Of a DNA stretch of 16,963 nt, positions 1-7,746 are shown piece after piece. Source of the stretch: Pseudorhodoplanes sp. (lineage in GTDB: Bacteria; Pseudomonadota; Alphaproteobacteria; Rhizobiales; Xanthobacteraceae); NCBI GenBank assembly GCA_008933495.1, contig WBUW01000017.1, positions 1 to 16,963 on the forward strand, in the 5' to 3' direction. Numbering within the stretch: the stretch's first letter is position 1; each line of letters opens with the position of its first letter. The notes beneath the pieces were generated by a model. It did not search any database, was not told where the DNA came from, and saw nothing but the letters and a program-made list of their open reading frames with translations. The position numbers were made by a program, and so were the translations under genes.

Positions 1-532
1 GTGTGTCGCGCCGCGCGCCGGCGGCCATCGCAAGCGCGGCGGCCCTGACCTCGGCGACGCGGCGGCCCCAACCGGCCCCGAAGACCGGCCAGGTCTTCAG
101 GCGCTTGAGGAAAGCCAGCCGTTCGTCGCACAATTTCACGATCAGATCGCGGGTCTCGTACACCCGCGCCGCCGCAACCACGGCCTCGGTCATCCGCCCG
201 TCGTCAGGCAGCGACAGAAGACGCTGCAGCACTTTCGCAGCGCGCGATACGCCCGAGTTCACGCCATAATCGAACACGGCATAGTCGAGCCCGTCCGCAA
301 GCGCGCCGCAGCGCAGCGCATCCCAGTATTTCTCGCGATAAATGACCTTGGCCTTCGCGACCGGCATCGCGCGCATATCGGCAGTCGTGGCATCCGGTTT
401 CACATATTTGCGGTAATCGTGGATCGTGATACCGAAGTTCGTCGGACCGCCCGGGTCGCGCGGGTGATTGGAATAGCCGCCCTCGTGCACCAGAACGCGG
501 TCGAGGGCCTCTTCGAACGTCGCCGCTGCCAC
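1..532 (-). CDS. GH108-family N-acetylmuramidase (endolysin-like), 3' end cut by window edge
   Basis: Peptidoglycan hydrolase of the glycoside hydrolase 108 family, expected to cleave the glycan backbone of the cell wall. The frame stays open from a GTG at 532 to the left edge, giving 177 visible codons without a stop. Residues 16-20 (HEGGY) carry the presumed catalytic Glu17, followed by the family-typical SNHPRDPGGPTNFGIT stretch at about 21-36. Further on are YREKYWDALRCG and FDYGVNSGVSRA, and a C-terminal portion resembling the PG_binding_3 domain (ERLAFLKRLKTWPVFGAGW). GTG 532 is chosen because a GAGG lies about 7 bases upstream and it puts the catalytic Glu where the family has it; the frame is also open further upstream. 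It starts 7 bases after the stop of a small membrane ORF (540-638), suggesting translational coupling. No signal peptide is seen, so export would need a holin-like partner. Only the extreme C-terminus is missing. Confidence 0.93.
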   Translation of the reverse strand, partial: MAAATFEEALDRVLVHEGGYSNHPRDPGGPTNFGITIHDYRKYVKPDATTADMRAMPVAKAKVIYREKYWDALRCGALADGLDYAVFDYGVNSGVSRAAKVLQRLLSLPDDGRMTEAVVAAARVYETRDLIVKLCDERLAFLKRLKTWPVFGAGWGRRVAEVRAAALAMAAGARRDT

Positions 533-539
533 GACGGCC

Positions 540-638
540 TCACAGATTGAGCTTGAGCGGCCATTTGCCGGCGTAATAGCGATAGCCGCCCAGAATGACG
601 ATTTGCGCGATCACAATTGTCCAGCCGATCCATTCCAT
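540..638 (-). CDS. 32-residue single-pass membrane protein, candidate holin-like lysis gene
   Basis: Short ORF: ATG at 638, TGA at 542-540. A strong Shine-Dalgarno (AGGAG) lies 6 bases before the ATG, which is why I regard it as translated. The product begins MEWIGWTIVIAQIVILGG, one hydrophobic segment of about 18 residues, followed by a short basic tail (YRYYAGKWPLKLNL). Its stop is 7 bases before the start of the GH108 muramidase, so the pair looks translationally coupled. Known biology: muramidases without signal peptides rely on small membrane proteins for access to the wall, and these are often encoded next door. That this peptide is a holin or holin accessory is inference; 32 residues is smaller than classical holins. 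It could instead be an unrelated small membrane peptide. Confidence 0.6.
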   Translation of the reverse strand: MEWIGWTIVIAQIVILGGYRYYAGKWPLKLNL

Positions 639-663
639 GTCTTGCTCCTGGTGTTAGAGAAAT

Positions 664-679
664 GCCGCCCGCGGGCGGC
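664..679 (-). terminator. GC-rich 16-base perfect palindrome upstream of the small membrane gene
   Basis: GCCGCCCGCGGGCGGC is its own reverse complement. On the minus strand it is followed by ATTTCTC and then, about 10 bases later, by the ribosome-binding site of the small membrane ORF. It could be a weak intrinsic terminator or an attenuator-like hairpin limiting read-through from the hydrolase gene. The T tract is poor, so strong termination is doubtful. Confidence 0.4.
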
Positions 680-707
680 GATGGCGTCAACGACGGCGCG
701 AACCAGG

Positions 708-803
708 GCATGATCCCGAAAAGTGTAAAGCGGTTTTCGGAAAAGATCATGCTCAAACAAAGAGCTGCTACGGGATGACGCTTCGAAGAAAAGTCATCCC
801 GCT
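708..803. repeat. Rhizobiales-type composite palindromic extragenic repeat
   Basis: It has two parts. Part one (708-752) opens with GCATGATC and closes with GATCATGC, with CCGAAAA matched by TTTTCGG further in, giving an interrupted inverted repeat of 45 bases. Part two (771-801) pairs CGGGATGAC with GTCATCCCG around a 13-base loop. The link between them (TCAAACAAAGAGCTG...) and the trailing GCTTTAG are, as far as I recall, part of the same element as found in many copies in Bradyrhizobium, Rhodopseudomonas and related genomes. The right end runs into the TAA stop of the hydrolase gene (806-804). It therefore probably acts as a 3' hairpin for that transcript. Confidence 0.8.
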
Positions 804-1361
804 TTAGCGCGTCATGCCCTGACTGCGCAGCCGCTCGACTTCCGCCAGCACGCGGGCGTGCAGCGCGGGATCGTCGTCGATGCGGCTGTGAATGCGATCG
901 TGCAATTCCTGCACGAGCTGGCCGGCAAAGCCCGGCGCCGCGCGCAAACGGCCGCGGCCGAGCGGCGTCAAGTTCTGGTAGAAGCAGATTGCGCGCGCGA
1001 CGTTTTTTGGCACCGGTGGCGGTCCTAACACCAGCTTGAATGCAGTCGGATCAAAGCACACGACCAGCGGGACCGGCACACGATGCGCATCCAGGAGGCT
1101 CGCCACTTTCAGCGCGGCATCGGCTCCCATTGAATGGCCGACGAGAATGAGCCGCGCGCCTGCTTTGGCCGCGCCTAGCGCCTGATCGCAAATTCGCGGC
1201 ACCTCCCCATAGGGGCGCAGGAAGGAGCCCTGGTCATGGACCGTACAAGCAAAACCCGCGCGCCGCAGTTTCCCGGCGAGCGTATCCATGCCGCCGGAGA
1301 AATGAAACGGCGGTCCGCCCGCGAGCCCGCGGATGGCAAAGGCGTGAAATTGAATCGGCAT
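804..1361 (-). CDS. Small alpha/beta-hydrolase (lipase/thioesterase-like serine hydrolase)
   Basis: A 185-residue cytosolic-looking serine hydrolase; the substrate is unknown. The nucleophile elbow VGHSMGAD puts Ser77 as nucleophile. The VVCFDPTAF strand end supplies Asp104, and H158 in the segment HDRIHSRIDDDPALHARV is the likely catalytic histidine, since related proteins have a His-x-x-Ile-Asp pattern here. The N-terminal SGGMDTLAGKLRRAGF helix, the VPKNVARAICFYQ segment and the APGFAG segment are recognisable features of this small family. Start choice: ATG 1361 has a GGAG six bases upstream. A longer in-frame ORF to 1451 would read through a perfect hairpin and lacks a ribosome site. The gene is the first of a leftward group with a small membrane gene and a GH108 muramidase, so a role in envelope lysis is possible, but that is inference from position. 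No signal peptide. Confidence 0.85.
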   Translation of the reverse strand: MPIQFHAFAIRGLAGGPPFHFSGGMDTLAGKLRRAGFACTVHDQGSFLRPYGEVPRICDQALGAAKAGARLILVGHSMGADAALKVASLLDAHRVPVPLVVCFDPTAFKLVLGPPPVPKNVARAICFYQNLTPLGRGRLRAAPGFAGQLVQELHDRIHSRIDDDPALHARVLAEVERLRSQGMTR

Positions 1362-1370
1362 CGAATCTCC

Positions 1371-1400
1371 GAAAAGAAAAAAGCGCCCGCGCGGGCGCTT
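1371..1400 (-). terminator. Intrinsic-terminator-like hairpin directly upstream of the hydrolase RBS
   Basis: Positions 1381-1400 form a perfect 20-base palindrome with core GCGCCCGCGCGGGCGC. Read on the minus strand it runs straight into a T-rich tract (TTTTTTCTTTTC) and then the GGAG of the hydrolase gene. This is the classical layout of a Rho-independent terminator in the leftward direction. No convincing minus-strand gene lies just upstream, so it may stop read-through from the GTA/fibre operon (ending at 2060) or act as an attenuator for the lysis-type genes. Confidence 0.6.
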
Positions 1401-1510
1401 GCTGAGGGGTTTGTCGCGATCATGGCGGACGACTACCGCCCGCGAATGCAATGAGCTACGATTTCATGCGCGGCTGGCGCCGCGCAGGCATTTCATCGCT
1501 GGAGACTCTC

Positions 1511-1876
1511 GTGATCATCGACCTGCTCTATAGTTCGGCCCGCACCGTCGTCATTGCGCTCACCGTATCGATCTGTACGGTGTTTACGTTTCTCGCCATC
1601 GGCGATGATATCGAAGACCTGATTACAAACAGGATCACACAGGTGCCGTTCGATCTCGTTACCCATTTGCAAAAGCCGCAATTCTGGGATCTCGCGGCAA
1701 GAGGCATTTCAAAACTGGCGCAAGCCAATCTCGATTTCCCGCAGGAGCAACGCGCGAAGGTGATTTCCGACCTCGCCTCCATGGGCGACCGTTGGGGACC
1801 CTATTTGGCCGCGATCACCGGTGACAAGCGCACATGCGGTCCAGGCGGAACGCAACCGGACACGACACCCCGGTAG
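1511..1876 (+). CDS. Hypothetical small membrane protein, not recognised
   Basis: Plus-strand ORF of 121 residues from a GTG at 1511 (GGAGA 5 bases upstream), ending TAG at 1874-1876. The same frame reaches back to an ATG at 1451, but that start has no ribosome site. The N-terminus is one transmembrane segment (about residues 10-30, ARTVVIALTVSICTVFTFLAIG). A soluble part follows (DDIEDLITNRITQVPFDLVTHLQKP ... LDFPQEQRAKVISDLASMGDRW), with alternating charged and hydrophobic residues like a real helical domain, then a low-complexity tail (CGPGGTQPDTTPR). I recognise no family. It is divergent from the hydrolase gene and convergent with the fibre gene. The 183 bases after it, up to 2059, hold no gene I can support. 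It could be a chance ORF; the hydrophobic segment and mixed codon use make a real gene somewhat more likely. Confidence 0.5.
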   Translation: MIIDLLYSSARTVVIALTVSICTVFTFLAIGDDIEDLITNRITQVPFDLVTHLQKPQFWDLAARGISKLAQANLDFPQEQRAKVISDLASMGDRWGPYLAAITGDKRTCGPGGTQPDTTPR

Positions 1877-2059
1877 GCCGTCCTTGCTGCATCGACCCGC
1901 TCGGGGTTCAATCCGCGCTTTCGGGCTATGCCGGCGGCACAATCCGGACGCATTGGCCACGGCGTGCCGTCGCATCGGACAAATCGCCCGGAACGCGCGT
2001 TGCCCGCGGTCGTTTCCACGGCAATCAATTCTGGCGCGCCGCTTCGCGGCCGCTGCAAA

Positions 2060-3853
2060 CTAGACGTATTGCGCGCCGGTCGCGCTCGCGCCGGCCGAAT
2101 TGCCCGGGAAATAATTGGCGCCGCCCCCTCCCGTAAACACGACGCTGTTTCCCGAAATATTGTAGCGCTGTCCCGTTGCCGCTCCGGAGAACGTCAGCGA
2201 GGCGACCAGGAGATTGGAAATCAGATCGCCGTAGCAAAAAATTCCAAAACCCGGCGTTCCGCTCAGGGTGATCGTGAGCGAACGGCAATCCAGATAGGAG
2301 CCTGACCGGATTGCCCAATGCGTGCCGCTCGTTCCGCCGCTGATCGTATAATTCGCCAGGCATTTCAGGTAGGACTGGGCTTCCAGATAAATCTGGTTGT
2401 AGCCGTTCGCGACCGCCCCGAATTCAACCGCACCCAGCTCAAGACCGGATTTGACAAGATATATGCCGTGGCCGGATGTCGTGGTCGCGATCTTCACGCC
2501 CTCGATCTTGTACAGGCCGCGAAGGCCGTCCGCCGAAATGGCTGTTGCCGCGGCGGTCGAGATCACGACATTCGACGGCGTTGCCGCATCGCCCTTGATC
2601 GTGATCCTGCCGGCGCCGACCGTGCTCTTGAGGACGACCGCGCCGGCATAGGTGCCGTTGCCGATCTGGATGGTGACATCGTAGATCGACAGGTCGAGCG
2701 CGGCGGCGACGTCGACCGCCTTCTGGATCGTCAGAAAGGCGCCGCCCGAGGAATTCGAAAGGCCGTCATTTGCGTCCGATCCGTCGGCGCGCACGTAATA
2801 GGTGCGGCCGGCCGTGAGCAGCGCACGGCCGCCGCCGCCACCGGCCGCCGCCTGCGGTCCCGCCAGCAGCTTCCAGCGGCTGTCCGCGGCATCGAACCAC
2901 AATGCGGCCGCCTGCTTTGCCAGCAGGGTTACGTCGGCGCTGAAAGCAAAGCGGTTGCCGGCGCCCGATCCCGCGTGTTCGTTCTTCAACACAATACTCT
3001 GCGAGCCGGCATTCACCAGCGCGACGACACGCCCCTCGCCTCCGCCGGACAGGCCGGTCAGATTGCGGCTCGCGTCTGAAGCCAGCCGCAGCACGCTCGC
3101 GCCGGCGAGCCCGGCGGGATTGTAGTCGTTCTGGTCGCCGGTGATCGTGGCCGGACTGATGTCGCCGGTCAGGAATAATCCGGCATTGATTTTCGCGGCA
3201 CCGCTCGCGCGCTCGACCAGCAGCGCATCGATCCAGGACGAGCCGTCCGGTGAAACCTTGACGTGCAGATCGTCATCACCGGTCAAGCCGATTTCGGCGC
3301 GCCCGGAATAGCCGGTCTGCATCAGCAGCGAGAGCGTGTTGCCCGCGCCCTCCTTGTTCATCTTGTAGCGCAGGCCGCCGTCGCCGCCTTCCGCGGCGGT
3401 ACGCGCCGTCCATAGCGCGTTGTTGAGCTTGGCGGCGAACGGGTTGACGGCGTCCGCTTCCGTGCCGACCCCGAGCCGCGCAAGGTCCTGCAGTTCGGAC
3501 ACCCCGCCGAGCACGTCAAGCGCGGCCGACCAGGCCGTCCCGTCCCAGGCCAGCAGCGCCTCTTCATCGACCGCATAGCAGATCCAGCCGGCGCGCGCCG
3601 GATAGAAAGTCCAGCCGCCGTCCGAATAATGCGCGATCTGGTCGTCCTTGCCGGCAAAGCCGCCGCTGCCGGGCGCCTTGACGATGTAGCGATCGCCCTC
3701 TTCGGGGTCCACCGGTGGCGCCGAGAGATCGCGATCGAGGACCGCAAGCATCACCAGCGCGTCGAGCATGCGCAGGGCTTCGTTATGAGTGACGTGCTTT
3801 TGCGCTTGCGCCGCTTCGATGAAGGGCAAGCCGAGATTGGCCGTCGCTGTCAT
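2060..3853 (-). CDS. DUF2793 tail fibre/adhesin with C-terminal beta-helix
   Basis: Likely particle tail fibre or receptor-binding protein, 597 residues. Residues 1 to about 105 are a DUF2793 domain: NLGLPFIEAAQAQKHVTHNEAL at the start, then EGDRYIV, the YSDGGWTFYPARAGW segment and LAWDGTAW. The middle (about 150-335) looks like beta-rich fibre with a typical GGGGG linker near 338-342. From about 351 (TYYVRADGSDANDGLSN) the sequence has the opening of a right-handed parallel beta-helix of pectate-lyase type (FLTIQKAVDVAAAL, IQIGNGTYAG, ITIKGD). The C-terminus GGGGANYFPGNSAGASATGAQYV resembles ends of other phage tail-spike proteins. Start ATG 3853 is chosen for its GAAGG ribosome site and because the DUF2793 domain begins there; the frame is open further upstream inside gp15. 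Eight bases separate it from the gp15-like stop. Whether the beta-helix cuts surface polysaccharide or only binds it cannot be told. Confidence 0.9.
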   Translation of the reverse strand: MTATANLGLPFIEAAQAQKHVTHNEALRMLDALVMLAVLDRDLSAPPVDPEEGDRYIVKAPGSGGFAGKDDQIAHYSDGGWTFYPARAGWICYAVDEEALLAWDGTAWSAALDVLGGVSELQDLARLGVGTEADAVNPFAAKLNNALWTARTAAEGGDGGLRYKMNKEGAGNTLSLLMQTGYSGRAEIGLTGDDDLHVKVSPDGSSWIDALLVERASGAAKINAGLFLTGDISPATITGDQNDYNPAGLAGASVLRLASDASRNLTGLSGGGEGRVVALVNAGSQSIVLKNEHAGSGAGNRFAFSADVTLLAKQAAALWFDAADSRWKLLAGPQAAAGGGGGRALLTAGRTYYVRADGSDANDGLSNSSGGAFLTIQKAVDVAAALDLSIYDVTIQIGNGTYAGAVVLKSTVGAGRITIKGDAATPSNVVISTAAATAISADGLRGLYKIEGVKIATTTSGHGIYLVKSGLELGAVEFGAVANGYNQIYLEAQSYLKCLANYTISGGTSGTHWAIRSGSYLDCRSLTITLSGTPGFGIFCYGDLISNLLVASLTFSGAATGQRYNISGNSVVFTGGGGANYFPGNSAGASATGAQYV

Positions 3854-3861
3854 GGTCGCCT

Positions 3862-6800
3862 TCAGAGTTCGAGAGTGACGTCGAGCGGAATGCCGCGGCC
3901 GACCGTGGCCGAGACCTGGGCAATCCGGACGTTGATCTGCGATTGCGGCGCGCCGAAATCGGCTATCTCGTCGTCCGCACTGTAGAGGGCTTGCGGCATT
4001 GCGGTTTCGATCGAGCGCACGGGTTCGCCGTCGGCGCGAATATCGACGACATATCGCTCGGCGGCTTCGCCAAGCGGGATTTCCTGCGCCGCCCATGAAT
4101 CGGCATCGATGCGCGAGCGCCTGATCCAGTCGAGCCGGATGCCCGTTTCGACGCGCTGCGCGCGCGCATGTGCCGGCGCGAGCGGCCGCAAAGCGGCCGC
4201 GCCCGGCGTCATGTCGAGCGCGGCCGACGCCACGTCGCCATGATCGCGGCCGGCCGCCACGATGCGAAACCGTACCGGGCGTTCGAGCGCATCGAGCCCG
4301 CGCGCGACGCTGGCCACATGCTCATCCAGCATGACGAAGGGCGCGCCGGCCGCGAGCGGATCGCCCATGGCCCACTCGCTGCCGCCCTGTCCGCGCAGGA
4401 AGCGCGAAAGGTCATAGGTCCGCTCGGCGACAAGATCGGCGCGCGCGAATTGCAGGACCTCCCAGGCTCCGTCGCTGCGCCGCACCGCCGCCACATTGGC
4501 GCCGCCGAGAACGAGATTATCGGACATCGACGCCAATGCGCCGCCGTAAAGGCGCACCCGGATTCGACCCATATTGTCCCAGCGGCTGGACGGTCCGCGC
4601 GGCAGGTCGTCGAGCGTTTCGCCCACGACCGCCGGCGCAAGCACGACGCCGAGCCGCTCGAAACTCAGCCCGTCGGCCGAGCGCCAGATCGCGACCGGCC
4701 CCGGCCAGGGCTCGGCAAATATGGCGAGCCGCGTCAGAATGGGCGGGTCCTGCGCCTCGATCGACGGCAGGTCCATCGCCAGCGCATGCACCGGTCCGAT
4801 CGCCGGCGGCAGCGCCGGGGCGCGCCGATGCGCAGGCGGCAGTGGAATATCGAATATTTCCGGATCGATCGAGCGCGCGCTGACGGCGCGGCGGGTGGTG
4901 TCGACAATGTCGGCGATCTCGTAAAGCCGCCGGCGTCCGCCGACGGTCAGGCCCACAACGTCGCCCGGCGACAGCGCGAGCGCACTTGCCGGCAGGGCGA
5001 ATTCGGCGCGCTCGCGCCCGGCCCACAGATCCTGCAGCCAGATTTCCGCCCGTCGGATCGCCGCCGCATCGTTGGTCACGACGGCGAGATCGGTATGAAC
5101 GGTACGCGCGGCACCGCCGATCAGCCGCCGCGAGACCGCCGCAGCGCGCCGGTAATCGGCACCGCCGTCGGTGAAGCCGATCGAGATTTCGCGCGGAAGC
5201 TCGGTTTCCTGCGTGCGCGTGAGTTTTACAGGCGCGCCATCATCCGGCAGGACGAGGTCGTCCTCGTCAAGTTCGGCCATCGGCAACCCGCCGCGCGGAC
5301 GAAATGCCAGCTCACCCTCGGTTTCGGTTCCCTCAAAAGCGTAGGCACGCGCAAGCGGCTCGATCGCGGCACGCGCGGTCATCGGCCGGTCGATCAGATA
5401 TCCATCCGGTCCCTCCCCCAGCGCGCTTGCATCGGCATCTTCGATGCCCGCATCCGACAGGATCGCCGAGACGAGTCCCTCCAGTTGCGACGAGCCGAGG
5501 CGGCCGGTCAGCCAGTGGCCAGTCTCCCAGTTCACACCATCGCTCCACACGTCGATCGCCGACGGAAATACCGGATAGGGGCGCGCATCCCAGGTCCAGA
5601 CGCAAAGCCCGGCCGGATCGACCATCGGTCCGTCATAAATGGCGGATACCGGGTTGAGCTCGCTGCCGGCCGCGAACGCGGTCAAGATCGCTTCGAGATA
5701 GCGGCGCTGAATGAGATCGTCGCGGCGCCGATTGGAAAAATACGGATAGCCGCCGCTCGACGACTTCTGGTCGGGAAATACGTTCGGCTGGTTCGATCCC
5801 TTATCCACCGCCGGACAGCCGAACTCGGTCAGCCAGATCGGTTTGCCTTGGGCAATCCACGCGGTCGGCGATGGCAGCTCGGCGCCGCCGACCCGTTCGT
5901 AATGGAGATTCGACCAGAAGCTCCAGATGTCCTTTTGCCGGAACATCCAGGGCTTGCCGAGACCATCGGTGATCGGCGTGCGCGTCTGGTTCGCCCGCGC
6001 CGCCGCGTCCGCGTAATGGAAGTCGAAGGCCTCGCCACCGGCCAGATTGGATTGCAGATAGTTGCGATCATGGATCGTGCTTGCGAGTGTCCGGTCGAGA
6101 TGCGCCGGCGTGTCGCGCCAGTCCGACAGCGGCGCGTAATAGTCGATGCCGACGGCGTCGATCGCCGGCGACGACCAGAGCGCATCGAGCGGAAAGCGGA
6201 CCTCGTTGGCCGCGGCATCCACGACGTGCGCCCCGTATTCGGTCCAGTCGGCGCCATAGGTCACGATCGTTCCGGCGCCCACGATGGCTTTCACGTCGGA
6301 AGCGAGGACGGCCAATTGATCAACCGCCGGATAGACGCCGGGCGCGGAGCGCACACGCGTGAGCGCCTTGAGCTCCGATCCGATCAGGAAGGCGTCGACA
6401 CCGCCGGCGCTCGCCGCGAGACTCGCGTAATGCAGGATCATGCGCCGGTAATTCCAGCCGGTCGCGCCCTCCTCATTGAAGAAGGCCCCGATCTGGCCTT
6501 CCGCCCCGCCCGTGCCGTCGGGCGAGCCGGCGCGGCCGGGCGCGGGGTCGCAGGTGATGTCGCCGCGCCAGGGATAGACCGGTTGCGGCGCCGTGCCGGT
6601 GCGCGGATCGATCCGCGCATTGCCGGCGGGAATATCCATCATCAGGAACGGATAGAGCGTGACTTTCAGGCCGCGCGCTTTCAGCTCGCCGATCAGGTTG
6701 CTGACGCTTGCGTCCGACGGTGTGCCGCCGAATGCCGCCCGCCCTTCGATGGCGGACACGAGATAGGCGCTTGCACGCGTTTCGCCTGCCACCGACCAGG

Positions 6801-7746
6801 TCGCGCCGTGGGTGGATTTTTCCCGGTTGTCGATGCCCGGCCGAATCCGGCAATGCCCGGCGCGCAGGTCGTCGCCGAACCAGGCCACGACAAGCGCGAC
6901 GCTTTCGAGATTGGGACAGACCGATTGCAGCTCGTCGAGCGAGGCGACGACGTCGGAGGCGGCGTATGCAACATGGCGGTTTTCCGGCGCCGACTGCCCG
7001 GGACCCATGACCTGCACGACGGTCGAAGGCTCGTAGCCGAATTCCGTCGCGCCGGGAATGAGCGTGATTGCGCGGATTTTCTGTTCAAGCGCGCTGACCG
7101 CGCGCACGACCTCGAACGACAATTGCGGAATGCGGTTGCCGAACGCGGCCAGCGGCAGCCGCTCGAACACGATGTAGGCGAGGCCGCGATAGGCCGGCGC
7201 GTTCGCGCTCCCCTCCTTCGCCACGATCAGCGGATCCGGCATCTGGATTTCATCGCCGGAATAGACGCGATAGGTCAGCCCTGCCAGGTCGAGCGGCTTG
7301 CCATCGGCCCACACGCGGCTGACATGACCGATCGGCCCTTCGCACAGCCCGAGCGCAAGATTGGCAAAATAGCTGTAGGTCGTGGTCGTGGTGGTCACCG
7401 TCGCGCTTGCACCGCCACCGCCACCGCCCTTGCCGCCGCCTCCGCCGCTCGTCTCCGTGCGCGTCGAAATCGTCTCCTCGAGGTTGGTCGACCAGATCAA
7501 CTGACCGGACAGCCGCACGCGGCCGTAGGCGCGCGGAATTGGCGCGCCTTCCGACGAGGTCATCACATCGAGGTCGGAAAGCCGCGGGCCTTCGTGCGAA
7601 CGATGGATCGTGGAATCCTGGAAAAGCGACCGGTCCAAGGCGTGGCCGGCGAGCGCGCCGGCAAGACGGCCGGCAAACGCGCCGGCCGGGCCGAAAATCG
7701 CGCCGCCCGCGGCCGCTCCGGCCGCCGAAAGAAGAAGCGCTGCCAT
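3862..7746 (-). CDS. GTA gp15-like tail-tip protein with TIM-barrel glycosidase-like domain
   Basis: Tail-tip protein of 1294 residues, homologous to gp15 of the R. capsulatus GTA (host-specificity or 'megatron' protein), at the family's usual length. The N-terminus (1-45) is a hydrophobic Ala/Gly-rich segment. Residues about 100-125 form a Gly-rich plus Thr-run linker, then YSYFANLALGLCEGPIGHVSRVWADG, a hallmark of these baseplate proteins. A GTA_TIM barrel spans roughly 375-725: IGSELKAL (Glu458) and WLTEFGCPAVDKG (Glu641) fit the acid/base and nucleophile spots of clan GH-A glycosidases, so activity is possible but unproven. The C-terminal third matches the Phage-tail_3 / Rcc01698-like region (DPEIFDIPLPPAHR, YDLSRFLRGQGGSEWAMG). 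Start ATG 7746 shares its A with the TGA stop of the NlpC/P60 gene. In the particle it should sit below the hub and contact the cell envelope. Confidence 0.97.
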   Translation of the reverse strand: MAALLLSAAGAAAGGAIFGPAGAFAGRLAGALAGHALDRSLFQDSTIHRSHEGPRLSDLDVMTSSEGAPIPRAYGRVRLSGQLIWSTNLEETISTRTETSGGGGGKGGGGGGASATVTTTTTTYSYFANLALGLCEGPIGHVSRVWADGKPLDLAGLTYRVYSGDEIQMPDPLIVAKEGSANAPAYRGLAYIVFERLPLAAFGNRIPQLSFEVVRAVSALEQKIRAITLIPGATEFGYEPSTVVQVMGPGQSAPENRHVAYAASDVVASLDELQSVCPNLESVALVVAWFGDDLRAGHCRIRPGIDNREKSTHGATWSVAGETRASAYLVSAIEGRAAFGGTPSDASVSNLIGELKARGLKVTLYPFLMMDIPAGNARIDPRTGTAPQPVYPWRGDITCDPAPGRAGSPDGTGGAEGQIGAFFNEEGATGWNYRRMILHYASLAASAGGVDAFLIGSELKALTRVRSAPGVYPAVDQLAVLASDVKAIVGAGTIVTYGADWTEYGAHVVDAAANEVRFPLDALWSSPAIDAVGIDYYAPLSDWRDTPAHLDRTLASTIHDRNYLQSNLAGGEAFDFHYADAAARANQTRTPITDGLGKPWMFRQKDIWSFWSNLHYERVGGAELPSPTAWIAQGKPIWLTEFGCPAVDKGSNQPNVFPDQKSSSGGYPYFSNRRRDDLIQRRYLEAILTAFAAGSELNPVSAIYDGPMVDPAGLCVWTWDARPYPVFPSAIDVWSDGVNWETGHWLTGRLGSSQLEGLVSAILSDAGIEDADASALGEGPDGYLIDRPMTARAAIEPLARAYAFEGTETEGELAFRPRGGLPMAELDEDDLVLPDDGAPVKLTRTQETELPREISIGFTDGGADYRRAAAVSRRLIGGAARTVHTDLAVVTNDAAAIRRAEIWLQDLWAGRERAEFALPASALALSPGDVVGLTVGGRRRLYEIADIVDTTRRAVSARSIDPEIFDIPLPPAHRRAPALPPAIGPVHALAMDLPSIEAQDPPILTRLAIFAEPWPGPVAIWRSADGLSFERLGVVLAPAVVGETLDDLPRGPSSRWDNMGRIRVRLYGGALASMSDNLVLGGANVAAVRRSDGAWEVLQFARADLVAERTYDLSRFLRGQGGSEWAMGDPLAAGAPFVMLDEHVASVARGLDALERPVRFRIVAAGRDHGDVASAALDMTPGAAALRPLAPAHARAQRVETGIRLDWIRRSRIDADSWAAQEIPLGEAAERYVVDIRADGEPVRSIETAMPQALYSADDEIADFGAPQSQINVRIAQVSATVGRGIPLDVTLEL

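Noticed and set aside
3..269. Plus-strand frame at the left edge
   Set aside because: Antisense to the conserved C-terminal part of the GH108 muramidase.
400..756. 118-codon minus-strand frame overlapping the muramidase start
   Set aside because: It begins in the palindromic repeat and runs in a different frame from both the GH108 gene and the small membrane gene, with low-complexity Arg/Ser sequence.
4182..4200. Two GCGGCCGC octamers separated by AAA inside the tail-tip gene, able to fold as a hairpin
   Set aside because: Within conserved-frame coding sequence (ALRPLA) and of a kind expected by chance in this GC-rich gene; no sign of a regulatory role.
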